From Altimarinus sp041659565 (GTDB lineage Bacteria; Patescibacteriota; Gracilibacteria; BD1-5; UBA6164), in the NCBI GenBank assembly GCA_041659565.1, contig JBAZXZ010000002.1, positions 186,001 to 250,000 of the forward strand: 64,000 bases of DNA. Direction: 5' to 3'. This document shows positions 54,566 through 64,000 of this stretch, one piece after another. Both the position numbers and the translations under genes were made by a program. Below the pieces are notes generated by a model. The model was not told where the DNA came from. It worked only from the letters and a program-made list of their open reading frames with translations, and ran no database searches. Positions within the stretch are counted from its first letter, which is position 1, and each line of letters starts with the position of its first letter.

Positions 54566-54593
54566 AGTATATTTTAAAATATATATTTGTCAA
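54566..54593 (-). promoter_or_regulatory. Promoter of the aromatic cluster leader
   Basis: Minus strand TTGACA at 54588-54593 and TATACT at 54566-54571 with 16 bases between. Transcription should begin near 54559, before the leader peptide. The remaining spacer up to 54718 shows no further gene. Confidence 0.75.
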
Positions 54594-54718
54594 AAAAAAA
54601 TATTACATTAAACCGACTCTTTATATATAATAGAATTGTAATGATTATTATCGAATAAAGTGCCAATAAAAAATATAACTAATTATAATATATTTGTTTT
54701 GAAACTATATATGATTTT

Positions 54719-56308
54719 TTAATTTATAAATACTATATTAGATAAAGTCTTTTCTACATTATAACAAGGAGCTCAAATCCGACAAGAATAATATAATCCT
54801 ATTTTAACATCTCAACTTACTGTATATCAATTAGAACAATATCACGAAACACAAGCTGTTACTATATTATTATTTCTTGTAATTTGAAAAGATAAATTAC
54901 TTCAAGAAACTGAAGTATAAGCATATGCACTATAAAATTTTCTAGCTATTGCCCAACCATTATAAGTAGCATATTCAGCCAACACTCAAGAATAACTCTG
55001 ATTTATTAGAGTAAATCATAAAAATCATTCACTTGCTCAAAAAGCTGAAACATTGAAAGATAAAGAAAAATTTCAACTTATCAAATCTGTTCATAATAAA
55101 GGATTACTAACTGCCATATTAGGAGCATCTGAATTTCAAATAATTAAATTACTTCAATCTACCCTTGCTTGAGTTTTTCAATTTATTTTATATAATTTAA
55201 TATTACCTAAAGTTAACATATTTGGATCAAGAATTTCATTACAATTACTTCAAGTATATGAATTTATACAAGTATAATAACATAGTCAACCTGAATTTGT
55301 TGTTTGATAATTTGTATCTGTGGTAAGTCATCAAGTATTTGTTATAATTGCATTTGCTGTTACTAATGATCAAGAACAACTATATGTTTGAGTTTGTGTT
55401 ACTACTGTATTAATTCAAGTTATTCATCATACATGATTTGTTATGTAGTTTCATACTAGTGTTTGTTGTTGTGTTGCATTTGTTGCAAATAATATCTCTT
55501 TTATTGTTGGTTCTGATTGGATTATTGTTCAGTTATATGCCGTTTGTAATTTTATTACAAATTGTTGTTGTACTATTCAACTATTTAATAAATTTGATAG
55601 ACTTCAACTGTATACTACTATATCATTTGATGGTGGATTAAAATTAAATCATCATGTCATTGTATATCAAGTATTTTTATATGAGTCTGGTAGGTTTTGA
55701 TAGTTATTGTATACTAGTTTTCTATTATTTATTATATTTTGTAGATTTGAATCTGTTAAATCTGCATCTATTATACTTGGTACTGCTAATATATAATCTA
55801 TTCATCCTGTTGATACTTTTAATAGTTTTTCATTGTATGATCATGTTACTTTTGCAGTTGCTGTTTTTGATGTAGCTGCATTCGCTTGATTTGTTAGTGG
55901 TATATAATATGATAATCATCATTCACTTATTGATGATAATTGATATTCTGTTTTTGTATTTGTTATACTGTATGTATATTCACTATTTGTTAGTGGATCT
56001 GTTGGTTTCTTATTAAGTCTTGCTAGGTTAGTTATTACATTATTTCACACTGTTCATTGAGACCATGCTACTGCTCAGCTATATGTTATATTTGTTACAT
56101 TATCTGGTGTTGGGTAGAATCATTTTTCTGTTATGAATAATTCTAAGTTCTTTTTGATACTATTTAAGTCTGCTACTCTTACTCAATCTCTTGCATTTGA
56201 AGTATAATTTTGGAATGATATAAAAGCTATTGTTCATAGAATTGCTAGGATTGTGATTACTACTATGAGTTCTACTAGGGTGAAGGCTTGGGTTTTTAAT
56301 TTTTTCAT
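54719..56308 (-). CDS. Pilin-like protein with distinct C-terminal domain
   Basis: 529 residues. Short leader (six residues), then QAFTLVELIVVITILAIL. Residues 5-330 are nearly the same as the corresponding part of the protein at 25480-27345, so the gene was recently duplicated. The C-terminal 190 residues differ and are rich in short beta strands (SFNVSAFGASEGFLGFTLIN; YTVSGDVKIGLYYSCRIG), resembling a LamG/concanavalin-like sandwich. That fold is not confirmed. It suggests tip-domain exchange on a conserved pilin stalk. Confidence 0.8.
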
Positions 56309-56350
56309 AGATTATTTTTAGGAAATTAAAATAGTTTTTAAATTGTGAAT

Positions 56351-56497
56351 TAATTGTCATTCTGAACTTGATTCAGAATCTATGAACACACTTAGCTTAT
56401 TTATATCACTTATTAAAACCAAAATTTATTTGTTTCATTTGTTATGTTAAATAAGTTTTTCCTTGCTAGAGATTCCGGATCAAGTCCGGAATGACAA
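56351..56497. repeat. Dispersed short palindromes
   Basis: GTCATTCTGA/TTCAGAATC at 56351-56375 and ATTCCGGATCAAGTCCGGAA followed by TGACA at 56470-56495. Members of the same families occur at 43329-43353, 50862-50960 and 52029-52140. The rest of the 56309-56768 gap is repeat B (56545-56694) and A/T-rich spacer. No gene is seen. Confidence 0.65.
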
Positions 56498-56544
56498 CAG
56501 AAGAACACTTTTTTTTAGTCTTTAATCTTTTGTCTTTATTTTTT

Positions 56545-56694
56545 ACTAAGTGGCAATTGTAAGGTAATACACAAACTTAAATTTAAACTAAATTTGTTAT
56601 ATGTACATAAACTTACCACACATTCAGGGATTTTTAAGGGGATGAAATCCCTTAAATTCTTTTGTTTTACTTTTGGAAGCAAAAGTAAAGAGTA
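56545..56694 (-). repeat. 150-bp dispersed repeat, copy B (inverted)
   Basis: Reverse complement of the repeat at 3162-3311 with scattered differences in the middle. It begins with ACTAAGTGGCAATTG and ends with AAAGTAAAGAGTA. The two copies are about 53 kb apart in opposite orientation. Confidence 0.75.
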
Positions 56695-56768
56695 TTTTAA
56701 AGTAATAAAATATTAGGTTTTTATTAGTGATTATCAAATATTTTTTGGAATTTGGCTTGACAAAATTA

Positions 56769-57554
56769 TTAAACATTCACATTTATAATATTACCGCTTT
56801 CATATTTTTTTAATCCCTTATAAAATATCAAAGTTCATAAAGAAAGAAAAAATATACTTCATAAAATAAGTTTTATAAGGCCTCATAGAGTAAAATTAAG
56901 AACAAGTTCAAATTGCCCATATACAGTGAAATATACTGGAATAATAGTCATAAAAACATACTTTAAGATAGTTCAATCAAAAATTCAAGGTGGATAATGA
57001 CTTGGTCAAAGTATTGCATCAAAAAATCATCTAATAATATTTCTACTACTTCAAATATAAAAAGACAAAGAAATAAATATAAGCATAAAGCCCAGAAATG
57101 TAAAACTTCAAATAATAGACAAAAACACAATTTCAAAAATCATAATTATAGTTAGATTTGGGATCAAAAACATAAGTAAAAATGAATATAGTATATCTCA
57201 AATTGCTGAAATCATCATTGAACTTACAATGAGTTTAACTAAAAGACTTTTTGGTAAAAGCATATAATTATCTAGTTTACCTTCTTCTATCATCATTCAT
57301 ATTTTTGAATATCAATTGAAAAAAGTATGTAAAATTCAAAATACCATTACCATTATCGACAGCAAAATAGCAAATTTTCATATATCTAGTCCCCCCAATG
57401 TTCAAAATATCCTAAAGAAAAATACCCAAATCAGAAAAAACATAAAATCATTTACAATCATCCCAATAATTTGAATAATAAAACTGACTTTATATTCCAT
57501 TGCTGACAATATATTTAACTTCCAAAAATGTAATATAAGTTTTATAGTTTGCAT
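56769..57554 (-). CDS. ABC-2 type transporter permease
   Basis: 261 residues with six membrane segments. The N-terminus LILHFWKLNILSAMEYKVSF is typical of the ABC-2 family related to DUF990 proteins, with an amphipathic first helix. Late segments contain FTVYGQFELVLNFTLGGLIK. It forms a channel with the neighbouring permease and ATPase. The substrate (peptide, lipid or drug) cannot be told. Third gene of the Fur-ATPase-permease unit. Confidence 0.8.
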
Positions 57555-57586
57555 AATATAATTTTAGAATATTAGTTTTTTAATCT

Positions 57587-58378
57587 TTATCATCAATTTA
57601 TAGTAAGTTTCTTACTGGCTTTATCAAAGAGAAAAATACAAGAGAGTATAGTAAATATAAGCCAAAACAATTGAATAACTAGATACTTTAAGAAGATATG
57701 CAACTCAAAAGATACAAAAATCAATCAAGATGTATATCAAAAATATGCAAATGGTGATGCATATGCTATATTTTGTAACACAGTTGGTAAAAATGGAATT
57801 GGTAAAATATTTCATCAAAAAATCATATCAAGTTTTGCATAAATAAATCTAAAAGCCTCTACATCTTCAGTATAAAAAGCCAAAATAGCTATAAAAGTAT
57901 AAGAAAAAAAGACTACTAACATAGATCCAATTAAAAGCAAAAATCATCCAAAAAATCAAGCTAATGTAATTGGAAAACTACCAATCATCAGAAATCAAAT
58001 AGATAAACCAAAAATAAGCCCAAATACTACATTTTGCATAAATATAGGGAAAATTTCTAGAAATTTAAACCAAATATAATTTATAGGATTCAATAAATAT
58101 ACCCCTACTTTTCAACTTTTTACATCTTGGCTAATTTCACCTATAATCCTTGGTTTTGAAGAGGAAACAATTTGAGCAATTATAACAGCATAAGTTATTT
58201 GAGTTATATTGTATCAAAAAATCAACTCTTTACTTGAATAATTAGAATAAATATATTTATATAAAGTTATAATTACAATTAACCTCAATATTAAAATAAT
58301 GTTTAATCAAACTATATCTCTAATATAAAAAATATAATTTTTGTATGCAGTTAAAAGTATTGATAATATTTTTTTCAT
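57587..58378 (-). CDS. ABC-2 type transporter permease
   Basis: 263 residues, six membrane segments, with the family start YKNYIFYIRDIVWLNIILIL and the central ISQDVKSGKVGVYLLNPINY (short cytosolic loop for the ATPase). It is 9 bases behind the ATPase gene and 32 before the other permease gene. Both permeases share the ABC-2 plan but are clearly different sequences, so a heteromeric channel is likely. Confidence 0.8.
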
Positions 58379-58387
58379 AAGCAATTA

Positions 58388-59359
58388 CTAATAAAAAGTC
58401 TTAATTATATCTTCCATAGTTGGTTCTGTGATATTTATATCTTCAAAAAAATATTTTTTAGATAATAAATCCAATACTTTAGATAATATAGTTTTATCGT
58501 TTTTTATCTCTAACTCTAGATAATTTCATTTATTTTCTAATATTTTTACTCATTCTCAAAATTCAAAATTATCATAAGTTTTTTCAAATTTTACTTTTAT
58601 GATTTTTGTTTTTATATGATTTTTCTTTAATTCTTTTATATTTCAATCATAGATAACCCTACCATAATTTATGACAATAACTCTATCACATATTTCTTCT
58701 ACATCTCATATATCATGTGAAGTTAAAAAGACAGTTGTATTTTCTTCTCTATTGATTTTATTTATTATGTCTCTTAGTTTTTGTTTTGCTATTATATCAA
58801 GTCAAATAGTTGGTTCATCTAAAAAAAGTACTTTAGGATTATGAATCAAACTAGCAACTACTTCACATCTCATCCTTTGTCCTAGTGACAATTTTCTAAC
58901 TGGTGTATTTAAAAACTCTTTTATTTCAAACTCATTGATTAAGAATTCTATTCTTTTTTCATAATCTTCTTTTTTTATATCAAAGATTTTAGAAAAAAGT
59001 AAAAACGTATCTTTTGCTGTTAAATGGTACCAAAGTCTCGAAGTTTGACCAAAAACTGCTCATATTTGATATACAAGTTTTTTTCTATCATTTGTTGGAT
59101 CAAGTCACAACACACTAAGTTCTCATGATGTTTTCGTCAAAATACCAGTTAACATCTTGATAGTAGTTGATTTTCATGCTCAATTTGGTCATAAAAAAGC
59201 TATTTTTTCTCAAGCATTTATTTCCAGATTTATTCAATCAACTGCTTTTATTTGTTTGTATTCAGGTTTAAATATTGATTTAAGTCTGTTAATAAATCAT
59301 GATTTTTTCACTTCAACTTTGAAAGTTTTTTCGAGATTTTTTATAATTATTTGTGACAT
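58388..59359 (-). CDS. ABC-2 type transporter ATP-binding protein
   Basis: 323 residues. Walker A FLGPNGAGKSTTIKMLTGIL (near 55), Q-loop region, signature RKLSLGQRMRCEVVASLIHN (near 145), Walker B KVLFLDEPTIGLD and the switch His in FLTSHDI. The C-terminal 80 residues are a regulatory extension. It follows the Fur gene by 44 bases. Confidence 0.92.
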
Positions 59360-59403
59360 AAAACTATTTTATTAAATCTAAATATAATTATTCATTGAGA
59401 TTT

Positions 59404-59778
59404 TTATTTAAACTTTCCATAAATATCTACATTCATATAATCAACTGTAAAATTATATGGAATTCAAGGAATATTGATATTATCTATATCTAAATCTTTG
59501 ATATAACCAGATTCAGTATCAATAAGATGTATATGATTATCTCCTACTAATTCATAAAGTGCCTTATCTTGTATTCAAATAATTTTTGTCAAAACTCACA
59601 ACTTTGTCATTTCCTCAACATTTCTATAAACAGTCGATCTCCCCACTTTTAGATATGTTTTTTTTAATTTTTCAAAAATATCATCAACTGTAAGATGATT
59701 ATTTTTACAAATTTCTTTTATATCCAATAAATAAGCATGAGTTTTCATAAATACCTTTTTAAAAATAATATTAATCAT
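59404..59778 (-). CDS. Fur-family metal-responsive regulator
   Basis: 124 residues from ATG 59778; an internal ATG at 59748 would give 115. The winged-helix domain includes NHLTVDDIFEKLKKTYLKVG and STVYRNVEEMTKLGVLTKII. The C-terminal part has DNHIHLIDTESGYIKDLDID, with His residues for metal binding. The C-terminal Cys pairs of many Fur proteins are absent. It heads the ABC exporter operon and has palindromes of Fur-box type upstream (59808-59830 and 59866-59890), so autoregulation by iron or another metal is plausible. Confidence 0.85.
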
Positions 59779-59807
59779 ATAATAAATAAAAAGTGTTTAA
59801 AATCAAA

Positions 59808-59830
59808 TGAAAATGAGAATAATTATTATT
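59808..59830. promoter_or_regulatory. Fur-box-like palindrome 1
   Basis: The A/T palindrome with core GAGAATAATTATTATT resembles the Fur 7-1-7 pattern and lies 30 bases upstream of the Fur gene start. Confidence 0.5.
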
Positions 59831-59865
59831 TAATATTATATTTTGCCTTAAAATAAAGATTTATT

Positions 59866-59890
59866 ACTTATAAGAATAATTCTTATTTTA
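59866..59890. promoter_or_regulatory. Fur-box-like palindrome 2
   Basis: Perfect palindrome AAGAATAATTCTT at 59872-59884 with extra symmetry outside. Located between the Fur gene and the DsbA-like gene, it is also close to the terminator that ends the latter. Confidence 0.5.
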
Positions 59891-59900
59891 AGGTCAGAAC

Positions 59901-59932
59901 AAAAAAAAAGAGTTTTAAAACTCTTTTTTTTT
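59901..59932 (-). terminator. Terminator of the DsbA-like gene
   Basis: AAAAAAAAAGAGTTT/AAACTCTTTTTTTTT around a 2-base loop, symmetrical, with T-runs on both strands. Confidence 0.85.
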
Positions 59933-59949
59933 GTTGTTATTATTATTAA

Positions 59950-61131
59950 TTATTTTAACAAACTATCAATCACCTTTTGAAATGCCTCAAAAGGATAAGC
60001 TCCTGAAATAACTTCATATTCTCAAGTTTCATTGTTAATTAATATACTTGCAGGAGTTCAACTTATACCAAAAGTAGAAGTTCAAAATAATTGTTGTTCT
60101 AATATTCTTTTGTCATATTTTCAATCATTTACACATTTTTCTAAACTATCTTTATCAGCTCATAAATTAATAGCTTCTCAAATTAAATAATCCTTATATG
60201 AATTTTCATCTTTATATGCTATTTCCAATAAAGAATAAAATGCATCTGCACCTTTTTGTTCAGCAAAACATTCTATAATCCTGGCTGCTGGCATAGCATT
60301 TTTATGAAATTCTAAAGGAAAACTATTAAAATATTTATTTACTTTATTTCCATAAGTTGATTCTATTTTTGTCGGAACATCTCCGTTATGTAATTTTGCA
60401 CAATAAGGACATTCTAAGTCACTATATTCTATCCAAGATATTTCAGCATCTTTATTTCACTTTAAGTATGTATTTGCTTTAATTTGATTTAATATTTCTT
60501 TATCTAAAACTAAAAATCATTTATCTGATCTTATTATAAAAGGATCATAATTTGCTCATATTTCTAAATAATATTGATTATCTTTTAATTCCTTTAAATA
60601 TGGAGTCATTTGTCATTCATCATTTATCTTATTTGTAGATAAAATAATTACAGGAAGTTTTGTTATGTTATTCTCTTTAAGATAATCAGAGACTCAAGTA
60701 TCACTAAAATCTTTTTGTACATATTCTACTCATACCAAGAAAGGAACGACCTTCAATTGTTCAACTATATCTTTTGTCATACAAGTTGTGCATCTCTTAT
60801 CATCTATAATAGTTATAACTAAACTTGATTTTAATTCTCTATTAGTTAATTCACTATTAATTATATTTTTTAATGCTATAAGTTTTCCAAGTAAAACCTC
60901 TTTATAATTATCACTTTTTTTCTCATCTTTTTCAGTATTGTTTATCAATGTTTCAATTTGCTTATTAAGTTTATTTAATTTAATATTGTTTATTTTTGTT
61001 AAATTTATTTTTTGCTTAAATTGTTTTTCGTATTTTGTAACATTATTTGATACATTCATTATTGAATATGCATTTACATTCAGTGAGAATAAGTAAGAAA
61101 TAGCTAGTATCAAAGCAAATAATTTTTTCAT
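59950..61131 (-). CDS. DsbA-like exported thiol-disulfide protein
   Basis: 393 residues. The signal peptide KLFALILAISYLFSLNVNAY is followed by a helical region (30-90) and a first thioredoxin-like part with CTTC in DDKRCTTCMTKDIVEQL (near 112). A DsbA-like domain from about 230 has the active site YSDLECPYCAKLHNGD, GISGTPASILINNETGEYEV with the cis-proline and a final FEAFQKVIDSLL. It probably oxidises or isomerises disulfides of exported proteins. Pilins and surface proteins here contain cysteine pairs. It ends at a terminator. Confidence 0.85.
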
Positions 61132-61207
61132 ATTTTTATTTTTAAAGATTAAGTTTATTTATTATATTTATTTATTTTTTAAAGATTAAATATTTTTTTA
61201 TTTTCTA

Positions 61208-61235
61208 TTGACATTTTATGTTATATATTTATAAT
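61208..61235 (+). promoter_or_regulatory. Sigma-70 promoter of the polyphosphate kinase gene
   Basis: TTGACA at 61208-61213 and TATAAT at 61230-61235, with 16 bases between. The coding start is at 61265. Confidence 0.75.
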
Positions 61236-61264
61236 GCATTTATATTAATTAATTCTTTATATAT

Positions 61265-62308
61265 ATGTGACCTAAATCAAGAAATTATCAAAGTGAAAAA
61301 TCAATATCCGATAAAGATGTAGAAAAAAAAATAAAAGAACTTTTTTGAATAGATATATCATGAAAATCTATTAAAGATATAAAAAGGTATATAAATGATT
61401 GATTAACAGAGGATGAGTTAAAAAAACATAGAGATCTAGTAGCTACAGCATGAATTATATCAATAAGAGAAAATATAAAAGATAAAATAATAATCTCTCT
61501 TGATTGAAGAGATGCTGCATGAAAATGAAGTAATATAAGTAGAGTAATAAAAGATTTAGCAATAAAAAGATTTTGAGTAAAAGCTTTTGATATACCTACA
61601 GATGAAGAAAGATTTGAAGATAATTGGTTTCAAAGATATATGAAGTTTTTTCCTGAACCAGGTAAAATAATTTTTTTTGATAGAAGTTGGTATAATAGAT
61701 CCTGAGTTGAGGCCGCAATGTGATTTGGTACTTTAGAAGAATATAATTATTTTATGGAAAATGTTGTTCCTTTTGAATTAAGAGAAATATTTGAAAAAGG
61801 TTTCAAACACCTAAAAATCTACCTATCTGTGACAAAAGAAACTCAAAAAGACAGATTAAAAAAAAGAAATGATAAACCAAGAAAAAATTGGAAATCATCA
61901 TCTATAGATAGAGTTGCCCCTGAAAAACGGAATGATTATACTCTTTCGAAATTTCTTACTCTATCTAAAACTAATCATGAAGATTCACCTTGGATAGTTC
62001 TTGATTCAAATGAAAAATTTTTATCTTCTATAGAAATAATGAAAGCAATGATTGCTACAAATGCTAGATTATTAGAAATAATTCAAAATGATTTAGATGT
62101 AGATCTGTCTCCTAATTTAGAAATAAGAAGAACAGCACAGCAAGAGCTAATATTAATGAGAGAAAATTGAGATTTAGAAAAAGCATCTAAAAAGAGATGA
62201 TTAACTATTGATGAAGTTTTAAATCCTGCTAATATAAAGAAAGTATTTGATTTTGATACTGAAGAAGCAAGAAAACTCAGAAAAGAAGAAGAACTTAAAA
62301 AGAAAAAA
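61265..62308 (+). CDS. Polyphosphate kinase 2
   Basis: 347 residues. A PPK2-type kinase: Walker A SLDGRDAAGKGSNISRVI (near 78), the second motif FFDRSWYNRSGVEAAMGF (near 140), and the lid region KDRLKKRNDKPRKNWKSS. PPK2 transfers phosphate between polyphosphate and nucleotides. It usually favours making ATP or GTP from polyphosphate. In a cell with limited energy metabolism it would help use stored or host-derived polyphosphate. A consensus promoter precedes it. Confidence 0.9.
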
Positions 62309-62316
62309 TAAAATGA

Positions 62317-62520
62317 AAAATTATTGATTTATACAAATGAAAAGTTATTGAAAGTTTTGAAAAAGATATTTATAAAAACAATAATAATTTGTGTCCTGAT
62401 TTACATAAATGATTTTTGTACATAGAAAATTGAATTGTTTGAGATATAAGATATACTCAAAAACCTTTTTTTGATGATAATAATTGTTTTACATGACTAA
62501 AAATAAAAAACTCTAACTAA
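62317..62520 (+). CDS. Possible small gene without a clear start (about 67 residues)
   Basis: An open frame directly behind the polyphosphate kinase gene reads GKVIESFEKDIYKNNNNLCP and continues through DLHKGFLYIENGIVGDIRYT and CFTGLKIKNSN to TAA, with many UGA-Gly codons and protein-like composition. No ATG, GTG or TTG lies in frame after the upstream TAA at 62293. The first plausible non-ATG codon, ATT, is at 62317. It may start at a rare codon, or a sequence error or frameshift may have removed the start. It overlaps the histidine kinase end by three bases. Confidence 0.4.
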
Positions 62521-63766
62521 ATTTTATTTTCACTTTTGTTCCCTCTCAATCTTTGCTTTCAAAACCAATTTTCCATTTATATAAATCTGCTATATTTTTT
62601 ACTAGAGACAATCATATACCAAATCATTCTGAATTCCTAGATTTATCTGCCTTATAAAATCTATCAAAAATCTTTGGTAGATCTTTTTTATCTATTCAAA
62701 CTCCAGTATCTTGAATAGTTAATTCTGATACCTTGTAAGATATATCTATTTTTCAATCTTTTTTGTTATATTTGATTGCATTTCAAATGATATTTGATAA
62801 AAATATATATAAATAATCTTTATGTGCTTTTATTTTTATACTCTTTATCATACTTATATTTACTTCTATATTTTTCTCTGAAATTTTCAATTTAAAATCA
62901 TTTATAATTTCATCAATAATATTTTTCAGATTTACTTCTTCCGTATTTTTAAAAACATCAATATCACTTAGATTTACAAGAGAATCAATTAAAGAATTTA
63001 ACCTAATTACTTCTTGTTTTAATTCTTTTGTCATTTCTTTATCATAAACTTTTATATCATCTATAAGTTGTATATTTGAATCAATAACTGAGAGAGGAGT
63101 TTTCAATTCATGTCAGGCATTATGAATAAAATCCTTCATATCTCTGAGATTTTTCTCAACAGGAATAAATGCTCTATCAACAAATTTTCTTCATATAATA
63201 TATAACAAAATAGCAAATAATAAGTTTATAACTAAAAATCCTAAAACATCATTTATATAATCAGAAAAACTATATCTCACTTTTTTCAATATTATAAAAG
63301 TTCAATTATTTTCTTTTACTATAAATTTTTTTATCATAAATCATGATGACTCATTTAAATTAAGAAAATCATCATTATCAATAACTTCATTTATCATTCA
63401 TTCTTCCATCTCATCTTTTATATTACTCGACAGAAGAAAATTATTGGCATCAAAATATATATAATTTATAAATCCTCTAGTTTTAAAACTATCATCTGGT
63501 GGAGTTATTATCGTTGGTTCTCATGTTTTTTTTCTTTTCAACATTTCATTACCAAACTTTGATCACATATTCATAATATCATTGATTGATATTTTTCATG
63601 TTTCTACTAAGTTTATTAATGTATTAAAGTCAGTTTTTTCAATTCTTGTTTGATTATAATATTTTGCCGAGAAAAAAATTATTCATAAAAATAGAATAAC
63701 AACAAAAACTATTACGGAAAACATAATAGCTAAATCTCTTTTTATAATCTTAATATCTCTACTCAT
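62513..63766 (-). CDS. Sensor histidine kinase
   Basis: 417 residues. Two membrane helices (about 10-33, LAIMFSVIVFVVILFLGIIF, and about 173-197, FLVINLLFAILLYIIGRKFV) flank an external domain. Then come the H-box HNAGHELKTPLSVIDSNIQL (phosphorylated His), the N-box IGNAIKYNKKDG, the D-box DTGVGIDKKDLP and the G-box EGFGIGLSLVKNI. It phosphorylates the response regulator encoded 3 bases upstream. The external region has no recognisable ligand domain. Confidence 0.93.
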
Positions 63767-63769
63767 TTT

Positions 63770-64000
63770 TTATCTGATTAAAAATCAAAATCACTTTTTA
63801 GTTTCTATCAAATCTTTTCCAAGTTTTTTTCTAAGGTATCATATATATACATCAATTGTTTTACTAAACATGAAATCAACTTGAAATTCTCACCATACTT
63901 TTTCATAAATCTCATTTCTTGAAAGTGCAACTCATCTGTTTTGTGCTAAATACTTAAACAAATCATATTCAAGTTTTGATAATTGTACAATTTCTCAGTT
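63770..64000 (-). CDS. OmpR/PhoB-type response regulator (5' part outside window)
   Basis: The 76 visible C-terminal codons encode a winged-helix DNA-binding domain: VQLSKLEYDLFKYLAQNRGV, SRNEIYEKVWGEFQVD, then VDFMFSKTIDVYIGYLRKKL and TKKGFGFLIR. The receiver domain lies beyond base 64000. Three bases separate it from the kinase gene, so the pair is co-translated. Confidence 0.92.

Noticed and set aside
25480..56308. Many genes seeming to be pseudogenes with internal UGA
   Set aside because: UGA falls at glycine positions across all conserved families, so it is a sense codon and not a sign of decay.
1..64000. CRISPR arrays, prophage or insertion sequences
   Set aside because: No regularly spaced direct repeats and no transposase, integrase or phage structural genes were found. 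The repeats here are short palindromes or single 150-bp copies.

Overview
The window is a low-GC bacterial chromosome segment in which UGA is read as glycine. Conserved genes (EF-Tu, sigma-70, ATP synthase subunits, ribosomal proteins L1, L28, S10 and S16, chorismate synthase, transketolase) are interrupted by in-frame UGA in the standard code. They become full length, with glycine at invariant positions, when UGA = Gly. Every stop I located is UAA or UAG. That is genetic code 25, so the source is a member of Gracilibacteria or Absconditabacteria (SR1). Shine-Dalgarno-like sequences are not seen before starts. All coordinates below assume UGA = Gly, so most genes are much longer than a standard-code reading suggests.

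Layout. 1-9.7 kb: housekeeping genes, mostly minus strand (ybeY, smpB, ahcY, rplA, khpA, rpsP, rpmB, rpsJ, tuf, tRNA-Leu, tRNA-Ala, tRNA-Asp), plus an IscU-like scaffold and a TrmB-like regulator. 10-17 kb: rpoD, a large exported beta-rich protein, a rubredoxin/superoxide reductase fusion, a nucleotidyltransferase, a CDF metal transporter and an NMN adenylyltransferase. 17.3-25.4 kb: a complete F-type ATP synthase operon, with rnhA, a zinc-ribbon protein and a membrane protein inserted between atpG and atpD. 25.5-35.7 kb: a type IV pilus region (pilin-like protein, PilC, PilB) containing a second, orphan set of Fo subunits (a, a double-hairpin c, b) and a 1,073-residue coiled-coil protein with a PP2C/SpoIIE-type phosphatase domain. 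36-38 kb: tmk and an unknown gene.

38.2-54.4 kb: one long minus-strand cluster for chorismate, phenylalanine and tyrosine: shikimate kinase-dehydroquinase fusion, aroE, DAHP synthase, aroB, aroA, aroC, chorismate mutase, prephenate dehydratase, prephenate dehydrogenase and an aminotransferase. It also carries sugar-phosphate genes (PfkB kinase, class II aldolase, transketolase) able to supply erythrose-4-phosphate. In front of it lies what reads as a textbook transcription attenuator: promoter, a 21-codon leader peptide with eight Phe/Tyr codons in ten positions, mutually exclusive hairpins, and an intrinsic terminator just before the first gene.

54.7-64 kb: a third pilin-like protein, a Fur-family regulator with an ABC-2 exporter and Fur-box-like palindromes, a DsbA-like thiol protein, polyphosphate kinase 2, and a two-component system cut by the window end.

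Short palindromes with a CCGG core and other dispersed repeats recur throughout. They lie between genes, as terminators, and inside coding sequence: in frame in the phosphatase gene and in a prepilin leader.
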